Shown: positions 1 to 12,354 of the stretch, in pieces
Numbering within the stretch: the stretch's first letter is position 1
How the letters are laid out: every line of letters starts with the position of its first letter
From: Aquilaria yunnanensis
Lineage: Eukaryota; Streptophyta; Magnoliopsida; Malvales; Thymelaeaceae
Length of the DNA stretch: 64,000 nucleotides
Assembly: GCA_039654915.1 (NCBI GenBank)
Contig: CM077597.1
Location: 32,152,001 to 32,216,000 of the forward strand
Direction of reading: 5' to 3'
Made by a program: the position numbers and the translations under genes
The notes under the pieces: model-generated
Database searches by the model: none
Seen by the model: only the letters and a program-made list of their open reading frames with translations
Told to the model about the DNA's origin: nothing

Positions 1-1290
1 AGAGCCGCTTTTTCGGCAAGAGTTTTCTTCAGAAGGCCAGCTTCTTCTTCTTTCTCCTTCTGAATAACCTCATTGGCCAAAGTCAAGCGCACAACCTCCT
101 CGCCAAGGTCGCGCATGTTGCGGGAAAAGTCCTTCAAGAGGTCCGATTGGCCTATCAGGAACTCATCCTGGAGCTGGGCCACCTTCTCCCTGGCTATGCG
201 CCTCAACTCGACATTAGCTATGTCCGAGTTAATACAGAAGAGCCTGGCCTTCTCCAGTTCACTTTCAGCCTGAGCTCGGGCAGAAGACTGCTCTGCCGCC
301 CAAACTCGGAGGTGCTCACTGTACCCCAAAAGCTGCGAAGAAGAAGGAGAAAATCCTTAGTGAAAGCAGCATAAGGGAAGGCAAAACACTTGGGCAAAAA
401 AGAGAAGGCCAAAAGGATCACCTGAGCGGCGCGCTCAGAAACTCTAGCGGCGAGGATATCCACAGAAGCACACTCCTCGGCAACTGCCTTAGAAGAAGCC
501 TCGGTAAGAACGCCCCTCGCCATCTGGGGAGCCATCTCTTGGCAATCCCCGGAGAACAAGTTCATGTCCTCCGTGAAAGACCAAAATGGCTCCCTCGGAA
601 CTTTGTCTTTCGAGAGAAGGGAGTCCCGAAGAGCCCGTCTTCGGGCATGGTCAACCATCCATACTGGGGCCGCTCGGTCCTCTGCAAAATGGAAGGGCGC
701 GAGTCAGGAAGAGCTCCCTGAAAACACAAGTTATAAGGGAGCAGGTGTCAAAAAAGAATTCGACGCAAACCTGGCGCAACCCCGGTAGCCTCCTCCACAA
801 AGGCCGGAATGTGCTTGCCTTTATCCTTGAGACATCTCTCCAGCTTTTTAACAGTAGGACTCTCGGGCAAAGAGCCTAAAAGCTCCACCGACGAGGTAGG
901 ACTCGACGGAGTGAAAAGGGTGACTACTCCGGCGGGCACCTCAGCTGCAGCAGTATCAGTCTCAGAAGATGTCGCAGCTACTTCGGAGGGGGCAGCAACC
1001 CTGGTGGATATCGGAGTGACATCAACCATGGCGAAGGTTGCAATAGCGTCGGTGGAAGTGGCTATCGCATCAGTTGAGATAGCAACCTTGGTGGAAGTAG
1101 CAATAACTTCATCGACCTCCACCACATCCTCCGAAGGTGGAGTAAGGGCCCTCTTCTTTGACTTCTTGGCCGAAGACGGTCCGCTCCCAGTAGACTTACG
1201 TCTTTTGGAGCCACTTTTCTTTGCTTGTTCTCCCTTCTCTACCTGACCAAGGAAGAGACTCTTGTAGTAGGCGGCAGAATCATCAGCCAT
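1..1290 (-). CDS. Spliced coiled-coil protein gene, 3' end beyond window; probable antisense ORF of a Tat-type gypsy element
   Basis: Reading leftwards, three exons give one open frame of about 370 residues. Exon 1 is 1290-771, starting at ATG with MADDSAAYYKSLF. Exon 2 is 681-422 and exon 3 runs from 332 through the window edge. Both introns have GT-AG ends on the minus strand, and the phases fit (exon 1 leaves one base, exon 2 ends on a codon boundary). Exon 1 encodes a Lys/Arg-rich stretch (KKSGSKRRKS, SAKKSKKR) resembling a nuclear localisation signal, then a Ser/Thr/Ala-rich low-complexity segment. Exon 3 encodes a charged heptad-like helix (ELEKARLF, VQ/LTLANEVIQKEKEEE), so a coiled coil is likely. 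I recognise no enzyme domain. Position and orientation, antisense and just before plus-strand LTR-like sequence, match the extra antisense ORFs known in Tat-lineage gypsy elements. That assignment is inference; a host gene is the alternative. Confidence 0.55.
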
Positions 1291-1638
1291 CTCTGAAAAA
1301 GGGGAAAAGCATCAGTATGAGTCCAAAAAGGCACTGAAGCTGAAGATGTGAGTCCAAAAACGGTTAGCCAAAAAAGGAGCTTCAGGAAGAAAGGAAAACG
1401 TCAGCAAAAAAAATACGACTTCGGGAGGTTGAGAAGTTAGCAGAAGTCGAACGATTCCCGACGAAGGCACTCATGAAAAGCCTTGCCGAAGTCAAGATTC
1501 CTGGATGCCATCGTAAATAATGGCCAGAAATTGCTCCGCCGTGCAAACCGTCGCTGAAAGAGATGGGAAAGGCGAGAGAAAACGAGAGCAAGGGTGAGAG
1601 CAAAGAAAAAAACAAATGAGAAGAATGGCAGGAGGAGG

Positions 1639-1648
1639 CTTATATAGA
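1639..1648 (-). promoter_or_regulatory. TATA box of the antisense gene
   Basis: On the minus strand this reads CTATATAAG, about 350 bases upstream of the ATG at 1290, followed by a pyrimidine-rich leader (about 1560-1635 on the minus strand). It suggests the antisense gene has its own promoter. No experimental support. Confidence 0.4.
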
Positions 1649-1743
1649 GCAGGGAAGGGCAATTGAAAAGGCGTCATAACTGCTGCGTGGGAGTGAAATG
1701 TCACCGTAATTACTCTTCCCGCGCAAAAAGACGTGCCATCCCA

Positions 1744-2990
1744 ATTGACGCTTGCCACGTGTCGACCATCGCGAGAAACTAGGGCATGTTTTCTGACATC
1801 CTGAAGATTTGGGTGCATCCCCAGATTGACACGCCCAGTTTCAAGGCATGACAGTCCACTAATTTAAGACAGAAAAAATAAGATTAGAAATCTCGAGGAT
1901 GCCGAAAGGCAGGTATGCGACATCCGCCCGAACAAACTATGCCCTTAAAATGGCGAAGTACCTTCCTTGCAAATGATATAAGCCGGATCCTCTGAAAAGT
2001 GCTCCTGAAAGGGCTACAAGCCGAAGTTACACTCCGGCTTTCCGAAGGAGGGCATGTGATAGCCGAAGTGCTATCACCCTGGTCCACTGACTTCGGAGAA
2101 AGAGGGAGCCAAACACCTGAGGTATACGACCTCGGAAGCCCCATCGTACCAACCTCGGAAAACTACCATATCGCCTCTCCTGCAGAGGACGAATGAACCG
2201 ACTTCGGCAGAATAAGAACACCCCGAAGAAATGGTATCACCCCGGGGAGAGGTCATTGCTCGTCCCCTTAAAAGGTAACATCGGCTGAAGGGACCTCGGA
2301 GGAGCAATTGGTGCCACGAAGGAGTCTCTGACATATTCGCCCGTACGCACTAGAGGTCGACCTCAAGCACTCTGACAGGCCACTGCAGTCTGCGCTCTGA
2401 CACGCAGAGACACGCTTCTCGACAAACCACTACCCGAGAAAGCCTGCAGGCGGCTGGCCACTCCTCTGCTCAGAGGTACGGACGGCATCCGTCCATACAC
2501 GTGTCACAATCCGAGGGCTCATTTTCTCCTATTTACAGTAGGGGAGGCTCTCGGTAAAAGGGGGCTGGACTGGGGCTGGACAAGGGCTTTGGGCTCCAGG
2601 TTCTAGCTTCCCCCCATCTTTCCTCTGGACATGCCAGAAAAACGCCTCCGGCGAGATTCTTTCCCTTCTGTGCATACCAAAGAAACACTCCTGGAAAATC
2701 TATTTTGTGCTTGCTCTTCATCATCATTTAGAGGCACTAACTTGGGCGTCAGAGGCTCCTCCCCGGAAAACCACTCCGGGGACCTCCTAACCCCTGTTTT
2801 CTGCATGTTTCAGGCCGGACTACTTGGGGGCATCCCCGTTTTAGGCTCTCTCCAGCACCGGGAACCCTTCTCGGCCACCACTATCCATCACCGGATGGCC
2901 ACGCACGACATTCCTCAGGAGGTCCCTGTTACCCCCGTCGTGGAGCCACGGCGGGAACATCTACGATGACTAACCCAACGCCATCAAGCA
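1744..2990 (+). mobile_element. LTR and leader fragment of a Ty3/gypsy (Tat-like) retrotransposon
   Basis: The stretch is GC-richer than its surroundings and studded with short CTTCGG/CCGAAG words, like enhancer regions of Tat/Ogre-type LTRs. From about 2580 it resembles the transcribed part of such LTRs: a pyrimidine-rich block, the motif ACTTGGGCGTCAGAGG at 2740-2755, a CCCCGG...CCGGGG stem, and TTTCAG near 2812. A short reading frame from about 2895 (MATHDIPQEVPV) ends in a stop at 2967-2969, after which unrelated hAT sequence begins. I could not fix the LTR borders or a target duplication, so the ends are approximate. Confidence 0.45.
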
Positions 2991-2999
2991 CATTAATAC

Positions 3000-3650
3000 T
3001 CATAATTTTAGTGGTTCTTATTTGAGGGGTAGAACCAGAAAATAATGAGATTATATTGATAGTGAGCTTTACTACCATTTTGATATATTTAATGAAACTA
3101 TAAATTTTCAAATGCTAGAACTTGATGTAGGTTTAATAAGAGAGTTGTTGAGCTTTTAAATCTTATTCTACTCTAGATCTAATATATTGTTATAAATCCT
3201 TTAATCAAGATGTTCTTTGCAACCTTGTAAGGAAATATTATCTTCTTAATTTTGTGGAGCAAGAAATAGATTTTTTGGAGTTTCAGCTGAAGCATTTTCT
3301 AGTTGATGTGCTAAATTATTCATACTTGGGGAAGTTGTCTTCTATTGCTATACTATGTCAAGCAATTGTAGGGACATGAAAACCAAACCACTGTCATCTT
3401 ATTGATAGATTAATCTAACGTGTCTTCATTATTCCAGTATCTACCTCAAGTACTGAGTGTGCATTTTTAGTTTAGATTCAATTTTGGATTATGCAATAGA
3501 ATGGATGACAAATTTTTTTGGGAATAATCTACTTTTGCATATTGAAAAATAAATTGCCAAGATATTTAGTTTATATTCAATTTCAATTGATTTTGTTAAT
3601 GTAAGAAAGTGCCAGGTGTAACTCAAACATTCTAAATAACCAAATGTATC
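3000..3650 (+). pseudogene. hAT transposase remnant, copy 0 (C-terminal part only)
   Basis: Translation shows scattered pieces of the C-terminal half of plant hAT transposases of the DUF4371/ZMYM1-like type: a YYHFDIFNETI-like block near 3065-3105 and the dimerisation-region end (DYAIEWM, LLLHIEK) near 3485-3550. Stops and frameshifts run throughout. The same blocks recur at 8824-9400 and 11300-11930, so this is the first of three related copies in the same orientation. It begins abruptly where the gypsy fragment ends. Confidence 0.6.
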
Positions 3651-4289
3651 TATGTTTTTCTATGATTTAATCTCTTTTATTTATTTAATTATCCTTTCAT
3701 TAAAAATTATTTATACTTCGTTTAGTGGTCTATTTTTATATATTACTGGCCCATCATTGCAACATGTCCGCATTATGTCCATCTGTTTTGCACAAAATTG
3801 CAAACATGTGTCTTGATATTCTTTTATTAATTTATTTCTTAATTTGAATTTCAACAACTATAGAGTTTGGTCATCAAGATTCAAGGGTAAAATAAATCAT
3901 CCGAAAAGTGAGATTCTTAATATGCTTTATTTATTTTAATTTTTGTTTTATATCAGGGGCGGGGCTTCAAAGGTTATAGACCATTGTTGAACATGCTATA
4001 ACATGATCAAATTAAAATTTATTTTCTTAATTTTATTATGTGTTCTATACTATTTGTAATATATTAATTGAATGCATATAGCTTTTATTGTTTGTTTTCC
4101 TAAACGTTTTACGCTCTAGAATTTCATTATTGTTTTTCCAATGTTAAAATTTTTTTATTGGCTCTATAATATTGATTTTTATAGTTTTTATATTATTGGA
4201 ATGATGTTAATTGATATGGAAGCAAAACTGATTGGATACGTTCTTTATATGGAAAGTTTTGCCTAGATGTAAAAATAATACCATACTAG
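3651..4289. other. AT-rich spacer between hAT copies
   Basis: No gene seen. The first 130 bases resemble the sequence that follows the transposase frame in the next copy (9480-9590), so they are probably 3' element sequence. The rest shows no recognisable signal. Confidence 0.35.
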
Positions 4290-5904
4290 AAGAGTAGAAT
4301 GCCGATCTTATAAGAGTTGAGGACCCTCATCTTTTGTCAAAAATAAAAGATATTACTAAACCTTCAAGGGGTAAGAGTGGATCATTGTTCTTAGGAATTG
4401 AAAATCCTTTCTTTTCTTTCATAGAATGTGATCCAAGTTACAACTATCTGTATGGAAATATCTAGTTTCTAACTGAGATGAGATTAGATGTGCTTATATA
4501 AGATCTAGCCCTTATCAACTTGTGCTTGCCAAGCTTCCTCTATTTGGCCCAGAAAAGCATCAACGCCACTTTCAAGCTAGATGGTATTCTGAATTTTGTT
4601 GGATATAATGTTCTAAAATGAAAGTTATTGTAAATTGTTTTTGAAATTATATTTTTATGGAAAAACCAAATAATTAAACTGGTCAAGATGCATTTACGAG
4701 TACTAGTTTTAGGAATTTGAAAAAGGTCAAAAGGGATAAATTGTTGTTTTATGAAACACATTAGAAATGGGCTGAGCTCTCCACATAACAATATTGTAAG
4801 ATTTTATGATGCCTTGATGAATCAGTCTTTGAAAAACTTATACAAAGACAACATTTTGAACAAGTTAAGAGGAATATATTGTAGGTAGAAACATCAATAA
4901 ATGTTGTTAATTGCTTTCATTTCAGATTGTAAAGGCTCTCCAAGTACTTCCCCATGCTCAACTATGGTGGTAAGCAAATCCCAAGTTATTTTTCTGAAAT
5001 AATTTTTATTAAGCAAGGAAAGCAAGCTAAGTAAGGTTAAGTTGAGTTACAAAGTATAATTGGCACCTAAAGGGCAAAATGGGGCAAAATGGTAATTTGG
5101 ACCAAGTTAGTAGCATGACCATAATTTCAGTGAAATTAGGTTCATGCAAGTGTTTTCAGTTAAATAAGTTAAGATGATAAGTGTTTCTAGCCATTTGAAC
5201 CAAAAGTGAAAGTTAAGGGATAAAAATGCACCAAGTGAGAAATTGAGCTATTATGCCTTATAATGGCTTAAGTAGCTTAAGGGCTTTGTGTTTGGGTAAG
5301 AAAAACATTTCTTGGGACTGAGAAGGATAGTTTAGTGGAGGCTTAAGTGGCCTAAGTGAATCAAACTTAAGTTTAAGGGCCAGAGTGACAAGTAGAAGAG
5401 AAGTGGGCTAAGTCGGAGTGGTTGGCTTTATAAATGGAGGAGATGGAACTATTCATCATCTCCCCCATCCACCATTTTCATAGCTCTCATCCCTCCATAG
5501 CTCCTCCTCATCAAATCTCCCAAATCACCAAAATTTCCACGAAAATTGAAGGTCCCAAACCCATCCCAACAAGCCCTTAACTTATTTTTTGTGGAATTGG
5601 TGCATTCGAGCTTGGTTTTGTAAGGTTTTGGTTCAAACCCTAAGGTAAGCGTCTATGATCCTTGTGGGTTAGTTCTAAGCTTGTTAAGTGGTTAGAAATG
5701 GTCTTAATTTTGTACTCTTGGTGTCCAATTTGGTTGAATTCAAGCTTAGAACTCAAAGGAACTCATGGAGCTTAAGTGTGCTTGTTGCTTGCTTCTCACT
5801 TTCAAGATGATTTCAGATAAGGGATTTAAGTTAATTCAGATTAAATAATGCATAAAAATTTAGTATTACATATGGGAATAAAATAGAAACAAGACCCATA
5901 TGAA

Positions 5905-6204
5905 TTGGCCATGGGGATTGAAAGATTGATCAAGTTTTTGCAAGTTCACACGCGGTCACGCAATGCTATAGAGCATTGGTGCCACATCGCCGTTGGTGAC
6001 GCCAGTTGGAGATGTGTCACAGGTGGTGATGCAAATTGGGGACACATCATTAGAGATCTTCTAGGAACTCTAGAATTTATGCCTTTGACAACGCGTCACC
6101 AAGGGATAAATGCCTCAAGCTCGAGGTATCCTAAAAATGTCTCAATTTCTCGGTTATCATCCCTAGGTCATTCTAAGATGTTTCATAGCCTTAGTTGGGT
6201 CTAG
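5905..6204 (+). other. 99-codon open frame inside the solo LTR, not considered a gene
   Basis: An open frame starting MAMGIERLIKF lies inside the transcribed part of the solo LTR. It resembles no domain I recognise, and the corresponding parts of the other LTR copies do not appear to keep it open. It is most likely chance. Confidence 0.15.
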
Positions 6205-6852
6205 AACTCATTCCAAAGTTAAGAATTATGCATTATTTAGGTGGTAGCTAAGTGGTGTAAATAAGGTAGAGGAAGGAATGGTGGCTAAATGGGTTAAGGT
6301 GCTCAAGTTATTAAGGGAGCACTAAGGGGATTAAGGTAGGTTTTGGCTTCTTCGTTGACCCAAGAGGAAAGTTTTAGACCTTCAGGCAAATGAAAAGGAA
6401 ACCTATGCAAATTTCAACTAAACCTTGTGGTTTGGTAAGTAAGCCACTAAAGACCCCTACGCTAAGCTCCAAGAGCTTGGCAAGTTGGACCCCACAAGGC
6501 AACTATTATGCGCAATAAGTTAAGGGAAGAGACGGGTAAGAAGAGAGTAAATGATGACTTACTCTAAATAGCTCATCAGAGGCGGGTAAGGGCTAAGTAA
6601 GCGATGACTTACTCTAAGGTGCCTGTAAGAGGACTTCATGGGCTTAGTTAAGTACTAGCATAGGATACAAGGGCCAATATCCAAGTACCCCAGCCGTAAA
6701 AGCTCACGGCAAGTCTAGCACCTAAGGGTGTAAGGAAGTCCTAAGTGCATTTGCATGTGCATATTTCATTCATCCATCCATCTTTTTGCATTATTTTTTG
6801 TTTTTATTCTTGTTTCTGGTTGTGTTGTTGGTTGCTTGTTTGTTTTGTATGT

Positions 6853-6900
<48 letters not shown>

Positions 6901-6912
6901 TGTGTATATATG
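6853..6912. repeat. Compound microsatellite (AT)n(GTAT)n
   Basis: About 11 AT units run into about seven TATG units and a TGTATATATG tail, inside the B-family solo LTR. The equivalent places in the B LTRs lack a long repeat, so it grew after insertion. Confidence 0.9.
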
Positions 6913-9596
6913 TATGTTTTTTGTGCTTTGCATGCTTGCATTTGTTTCCCCCTATAGGTATCGAATCCCTTATTGAGAACTTTAGAGTATTCACCCTTTA
7001 AGTGTTGTGCAGGTATTAAGCGGACTAATCAGGCTTAACAATTGGTAAAGAACAACTGTGAAGGCTAAGTTTTATGGGTTTGAAGGTACTCTCTAAGTAG
7101 GAATCTTCAAGTTTCTAAGCTACTTGTAGCAAAAGTTAGTACTGACCAAGGTGTTTGCCTTATAGTTTAAGGCTAAGTGAGTACAAGTAAAGTGTGGCTC
7201 ATCACTTGAAGCTAGCTTGCTTGGGTGAAGAGCTAAGGATGTATTTTAGTAGATATATGATGCTTCTTTTATATGTATGGTATTTTGATACAAAGAGATT
7301 GCCTCTACTAGTGTCCATTGGTGTGTATAAGACTAGGGTTACATTTAGGTGCATATAAGATTGAGATGTATGCACATAGTTGTTACTTGAAGTCAAAGCA
7401 ACTAAAGTTTTACGCTTTGCTTGTTTTAAATTGTGTTTTCGTTAATCACTGCGGCACTATTTTCAATGTTGTTTTTATTTAACTGTTACTGCATAGCCAC
7501 AACGATGCATGTATTTTTTTTATGTAGGGTAGGCTAAGTAACTAGTTGCACCTAATGATTTAAGATACTTTATGGGTAAGAACTAGCCAATTGTAACCTA
7601 AGTAGGATCATAGTTCCCAAAGAGACTACTAGTGTTAGCAAATTAAGGCACTAGGGCCATGTTTCGCCACACAGATGATTGCTTTTTAAAGGCCATGACA
7701 AAAGCATTTATTCAAAAAATAGGGGCAAGTTTCTTAAGTTGATCAACCACACAAGATCATAGAATGATGTAATGGCGAATGTTATCTTAAAGAAAGTTCC
7801 ATTGAATGCAAAGTACACATCACCTGAGCTTCAGAAAGAAATTCTTCATTTTTTTTTAGAGAAAGTATAGAATAAGACAATTGACGAGACTAAAGAGCCA
7901 AAATTTTGTATAATTATGGATGAATTAAATAATGAAAGTAAGAAAGAACAAATGGCTATTGTTTTTTGCGTTGTCAACAGTAACAATTATATACAAGAGC
8001 ACATTTTTTATTTATTCCACGTCAAAGATAAATATCATCCACTTATATTCTTCAATTTGCTCTACTCTTTCTTCTTGTATTATTGTGATCAAGAATCTCA
8101 ATGGACAAGGGTATGATGGAGCTTGCAACATGCTTGGTGAATGGAGAGGATTACAAGCATTATTTATTAAGGAATACCCGCGTGTGGATTATGTGCGTTG
8201 TATGACTTATCAACTATAATTGGCATTAGTTGTAATAGCTAAAGATGTACATTTTGTACATGAATTTGTTTTGAATTTAACTTTAATTGTTAATGTAGCT
8301 GATGGCTCTTGTAAGTGGAGTGATGAGTTAAAAGCTACCCAAGCTGATAAAGTTGTATAAAAGCTAGCATTTGAGGAAATTGAAACAGGAAAGAGTGTTA
8401 ATCAGATTCATACTTTAATTCATGTTAGGCACACTTGTTGGGGGCTTGCATTATGCTTCTATTACTAATCTTCTCCGAATGTACAATGTAACTTGTTTGG
8501 TCTTGAAAAACATACAAAGAGAAGACTTTAACTACTATACTAAAGGAGACGCTAGTACAGCGTTGAAAGAAATGACATCTTTTGAGTTTGTTTTCATCTT
8601 ACAATTGATCAAAGGAATCTTGGGCATCACATATATTCTTTGTCAAACTTTGCAAATAAAGTCTCAAGATTAAGTACAGTGAACTTGGTGCACTCCACAA
8701 GAAAACTCATTGAAAGCTTAAGAGATTATATCTAGGGTTCTCTTCTTAGAGATGTTACAAATTTTTGCAAGAATCATGACATTTATATTCGTGATTTTAG
8801 TGCTCCATGTTTCGAAGGTAGAAGCAACAGACAATGAGATTATATTAATAATAAGCATTACTACCATTTTGATATATTCAATGAAACTATAATTCATCAG
8901 TTACAGGAACTTGACTCTAGGTTCAATGAGTTAAAGGTTGAGCTTTTAAATCTTACTCTGCTCTAGGTCCAAAATATGGTTATAAATCATTTGATCTAGA
9001 TGCTATTTGAAACCTTGCAAGGAAAAATTAGCCTCATGATTTTGCAGAGCAGGAAATATGTTTTATCGAGTTTCAATTGAAGCATTTTCAAGTTGATGTG
9101 CTAAATTGTTCATAGTTGGAGAAGTTGTGATCTTTGCTAAACTATATAAAGGCTTAGCAAGGACAAGAAAACTAAACCACTATCATCTTGTTAAGAGATT
9201 ACTCAAACTTTTCTTGACTCTTCCAGTATCTACCTTCAGTATTGAGCGTGCATTTTTAGTAATGAAAATTGTTTTTAGGAGGGATTATGCAATAGAATGG
9301 ATGATGAATTTCTTGGTGACAATCTACTTTTGTATATTGAAAAAAAATTGCAAAGACTTTTTTGTTTAGATTCAATTTTGGATGATTTTATTGGTGTATC
9401 AGAGCATCAATTATAACTCAAGCTTTCTAAATAGACAAATATCCTTTACTTATCCTTTAATTAAAAATTGTTTGTACTTTTTTCAGTGGTCCATTTTTAT
9501 ATGTTATTGCCTCCCCCCATGAGTAAAATCATGGCTATTAAAATGCAACTTGTGCATAGTATGTCCACCGATTTTGTACAAAAAGTAGAATTTTGA

Positions 9597-11940
9597 ACCT
9601 TCAAGGGGTAAGAGCCCTTTATTATTTTTAGGAGCTAAATATCTTTTTTTTTCATCCATAGAATGTGATCTTGACTACTACTACCTATATGGAATATCCT
9701 ATTTCTAAGCTAGGTGAGATTAGACATGGTTATACAAGATTTGACCCTCATCAACTTGTACTCACAATGTTTCCTCTACCATGGCCAAAAAAGTATTGAC
9801 CTTGCTTTCAAGCTAAATGGTACTCTAAATTTTCTTGGCTTGAATATTCTAAAGTGAATGATGTAGCATATTATTTTCCATTCTATATTTTTTAGGAAAA
9901 ACCAAAAAATCAAGCTAGTCGAAATGTGTTTAGCAGTACTAGTTTTAAGAATTGGAAAAAAGTCAAAGGAAAAAATTGTTCTTTTCTGAAGCAAATAGGA
10001 AAAAAGTTGGTTCTACACATAACAATGCTATATGATTTTATGATGCTTTGATGAATTAGTTTGAGCATGCTGACAAAGTAATACAATGATAATCTTCTAT
10101 ACAAGTTAAGAAGAATATACTAAGTGTAAAAACTATCAATAGATGTTGTTCATTAGCTTTCATTTTAGGGGACCACTTTTAGAGGCCATGATGAGAGCAT
10201 TGATTCAAAAAATAGGGGCAACTTTTTAAGTTAATTTGACACAGTATGATACAATGATGAAGTGGTGAGTGTTGTCTTAGAGATTACTCCACATAATGCA
10301 AATTACACATCACCTTAGATTTAAAAAGAAATTTTACATGTTTTTATTGATAAAGTATAAAAGAAGATAATTAAAGATATTAGAACAAAATTTTGTATAA
10401 TTGTAGATGAATCAAGTAAAGACAGTAAGAAAAAACAACTGGCTATTGTACTTCGCTTTGATGATAGTAAAGGTTACATATAAGAATGTGTTTTTTATTT
10501 TGCCCATGTCAAAGATATAACATGAGCCACTGTATAATTTTTAAATTTGCATCACTCTTTCTTCTTATATGCTTGCCATCAATAATCTCCATGGATAATA
10601 GTATGATGGAGCTAACATGTTTGGTGAATGGAGAGGATTACATGCATTATTTCTTAAGGAATACCCACATCCATATTATGTGCATTGTGTGACTCATCAA
10701 TTCAATTGGCATTAGTTATGACAACTAGAGAGGTACATTCTATGCGTGAATTCTTTTCAAATTTAACTTTAATTGGAAATGTTGTTGGTGCTTCTTGTAA
10801 GCATCATGATGAGTTACAAGTTGCCCAAGTTGATGAAATTGCGCAAAAGCTAGCATTTGATGAAATTGAAGCAGAAAGAGATTGTAATCAAATTAGTACT
10901 TTAAAGTATGCCAGTGATACTTTTTGGGGCTCACATTGTAGCTTCTATTAGTAGTCTTCCTCGGATGTATAATCCAAGATGTATGATCTTGAAAAACATA
11001 AAAAAGGAAAGGCTCTAACTACAAAACCGGAGGACATGCTAGTACAACTTTGAAAAGAATAACATCTTTTGAGTTTGTTTTCATCTTACATTTGATAAAG
11101 CAACTCTTAGGCATCACAAATATTTTTCGTCAAGCTTTGCTCTCAAGATATCATAAGTATAGTGAATTTGGTGTACTCTACAATATAGTTCATCAAAACC
11201 TTAAGAGATGATAGTCAGGGTTCTTTTTTCAATGATGTTATAGATTTTTGCAAGAATCATCACATTAATATTCTTAATTTTAGTGCCCCTTATTTTGAAG
11301 GCAAAAGTAGTAGGCAATGAGATGATTTTGGTAATGAGCATTACTACAATTTTGATATATTCAATGAAACTATAAATTTTTAGTTTCAGGTACTTGACTC
11401 CAGTGTGAATGAGAGAATTGTTGAACTTTTAAATCTTAGCTTTTCTCTAGATCCAATAGATGGCTATAAATCCTTTGATCTAGATCCTACTTCCAACCAC
11501 GCAGGGAAATATTATCATCTTGATTTTATAGAGCAAGAAATAGATGTTCTAGAGTGTTAGCTGAAACATTTTCAAGTTGATGTGATAAATCATTCATACT
11601 TGGGGAAGTTAGTATTTTATTGCAGAAATATGTCAAGGCTTAGCAGAGACTGAAAAAAAAAAAAAGCAAACCACTATCTTTCTGTTGATAGATTAATCCA
11701 ACTTGTTTTGACTCTTTCAGTATTTACCTCAAGTACTAAACATGTATTGTTAGTAAAGAAAATTTTGAAGAATAGATTGTGCAATAGAATGGACGATGAA
11801 TTTCTTGGTGGAAGTCTAGTATTGTATATTGAAAAACAAATTGCTAAAACTTTTAGTTTAGATTCAATTTTAGATGGATTTGTTAATGCAAGAGAGCAAT
11901 CGATGCAACTCAAACTTTCTAAATAAACAAACATATCTAC
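9597..11940 (+). pseudogene. hAT transposase pseudogene, copy 2 (near full length)
   Basis: This is the most complete of the three copies. The N-terminal zinc-finger region spans about 9600-10150. It is followed by a likely intron end (TTTTAG at about 10164-10169), a central region (EDYMHYF near 10630, then GNVVGASCKHHDELQVAQVD at about 10778-10837) and the C-terminal region. The C-terminal stretch near 11708-11926 (MDDEFLGGSLVLYIEKQIAK, then FSLDSILDGFVNAREQS) matches the end of DUF4371/ZMYM1-like hAT transposases. Frameshifts and stops interrupt it. The repeat unit from this copy back to copy 1, without the solo LTR, is about 2.5 kb. Confidence 0.75.
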
Positions 11941-12214
11941 ATTTTTCTATGATTTATCTATTTTATTTATTTAATTATTCTTTTATTAAAAATAGTTTGT
12001 AATTTTTTAGTGATCTTATTGGCCCCATGAGTAAAATCCTGGTTATATCACTGTGTACAATTTTACTTTGGTAAAAAAAAATTTCTCACAATGACATCTT
12101 TACAGAAATAAAAATAATTGTTTCAATCAGTATAGTTTTATGCAATGCTATATCATCATTATTTTTACTATATAAGCTATCATATATTCTTGACTATAAT
12201 GAAAAATAAAATAA
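11941..12214. other. AT-rich sequence downstream of the hAT array
   Basis: Begins as hAT 3' flank, like the sequence after copies 0 and 1, then becomes unrecognised AT-rich DNA. No gene seen. Confidence 0.3.
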
Positions 12215-12354
12215 AAAAAGACAAAATCAATCCTATAACTTTTATAATTTTTCTCATTTAGTCTTACTATGTCACAAGTTTTTATTTAAGTCATACAAGT
12301 TTGAAAACATTAGCAACTTTAGTCCTTTCACTACTAAAAAAATGCTAATTTTCA

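Larger units (their letters stand above)
4928..7671 (+). mobile_element. Solo LTR of the B family (2744 bp) with CAGAT target duplication
   Basis: It starts TGTAAAGGC and ends GCCACA, and is flanked by perfect 5-bp duplications CAGAT at 4923-4927 and 7672-7676. The hAT coding sequence continues on both sides, which fixes the borders. In reverse complement it is similar over its length to the two LTRs of element B (28407-31270 and 36323-38872), including the block near 6740-6970 that recurs at 29000-29220 and 37000-37190. A TATA-like TTTATAAATGG lies near 5430. No internal region is present, so the element was reduced by LTR-LTR recombination. Confidence 0.9.
4290..9450 (+). pseudogene. hAT transposase pseudogene, copy 1, split by a solo LTR
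   Basis: The N-terminal part (about 4355-4922) contains the TTF-type zinc-finger region of DUF4371/ZMYM1-like hAT transposases: degenerate pieces such as RHFQARWYSE near 4565 and FRNLKKVKRDK near 4710. A solo LTR occupies 4928-7671. The catalytic middle resumes at 7677 (ILHFF, MDELNNESKKEQMAIVF near 7916) and includes GQGYDGACNMLGEWRGLQAL near 8105-8165. The C-terminal block PVSTFSIERAFLVMKI lies near 9216-9270 and corresponds to the dimerisation region. Many stops and frameshifts are present, so the copy is dead. A family member would encode a nuclear transposase that cuts at terminal inverted repeats; I did not find those ends here. Confidence 0.75.

Noticed and set aside
748..1246. Plus-strand open frame overlapping the antisense gene
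   Set aside because: It mirrors the Ser/Thr/Ala-rich repeat of the minus-strand exon; the minus strand has matched splice sites and a better start.
6745..7001. Three overlapping frames with YIYIYIY and YVCMYVC repeats
   Set aside because: They are translations of the AT/GTAT microsatellite.
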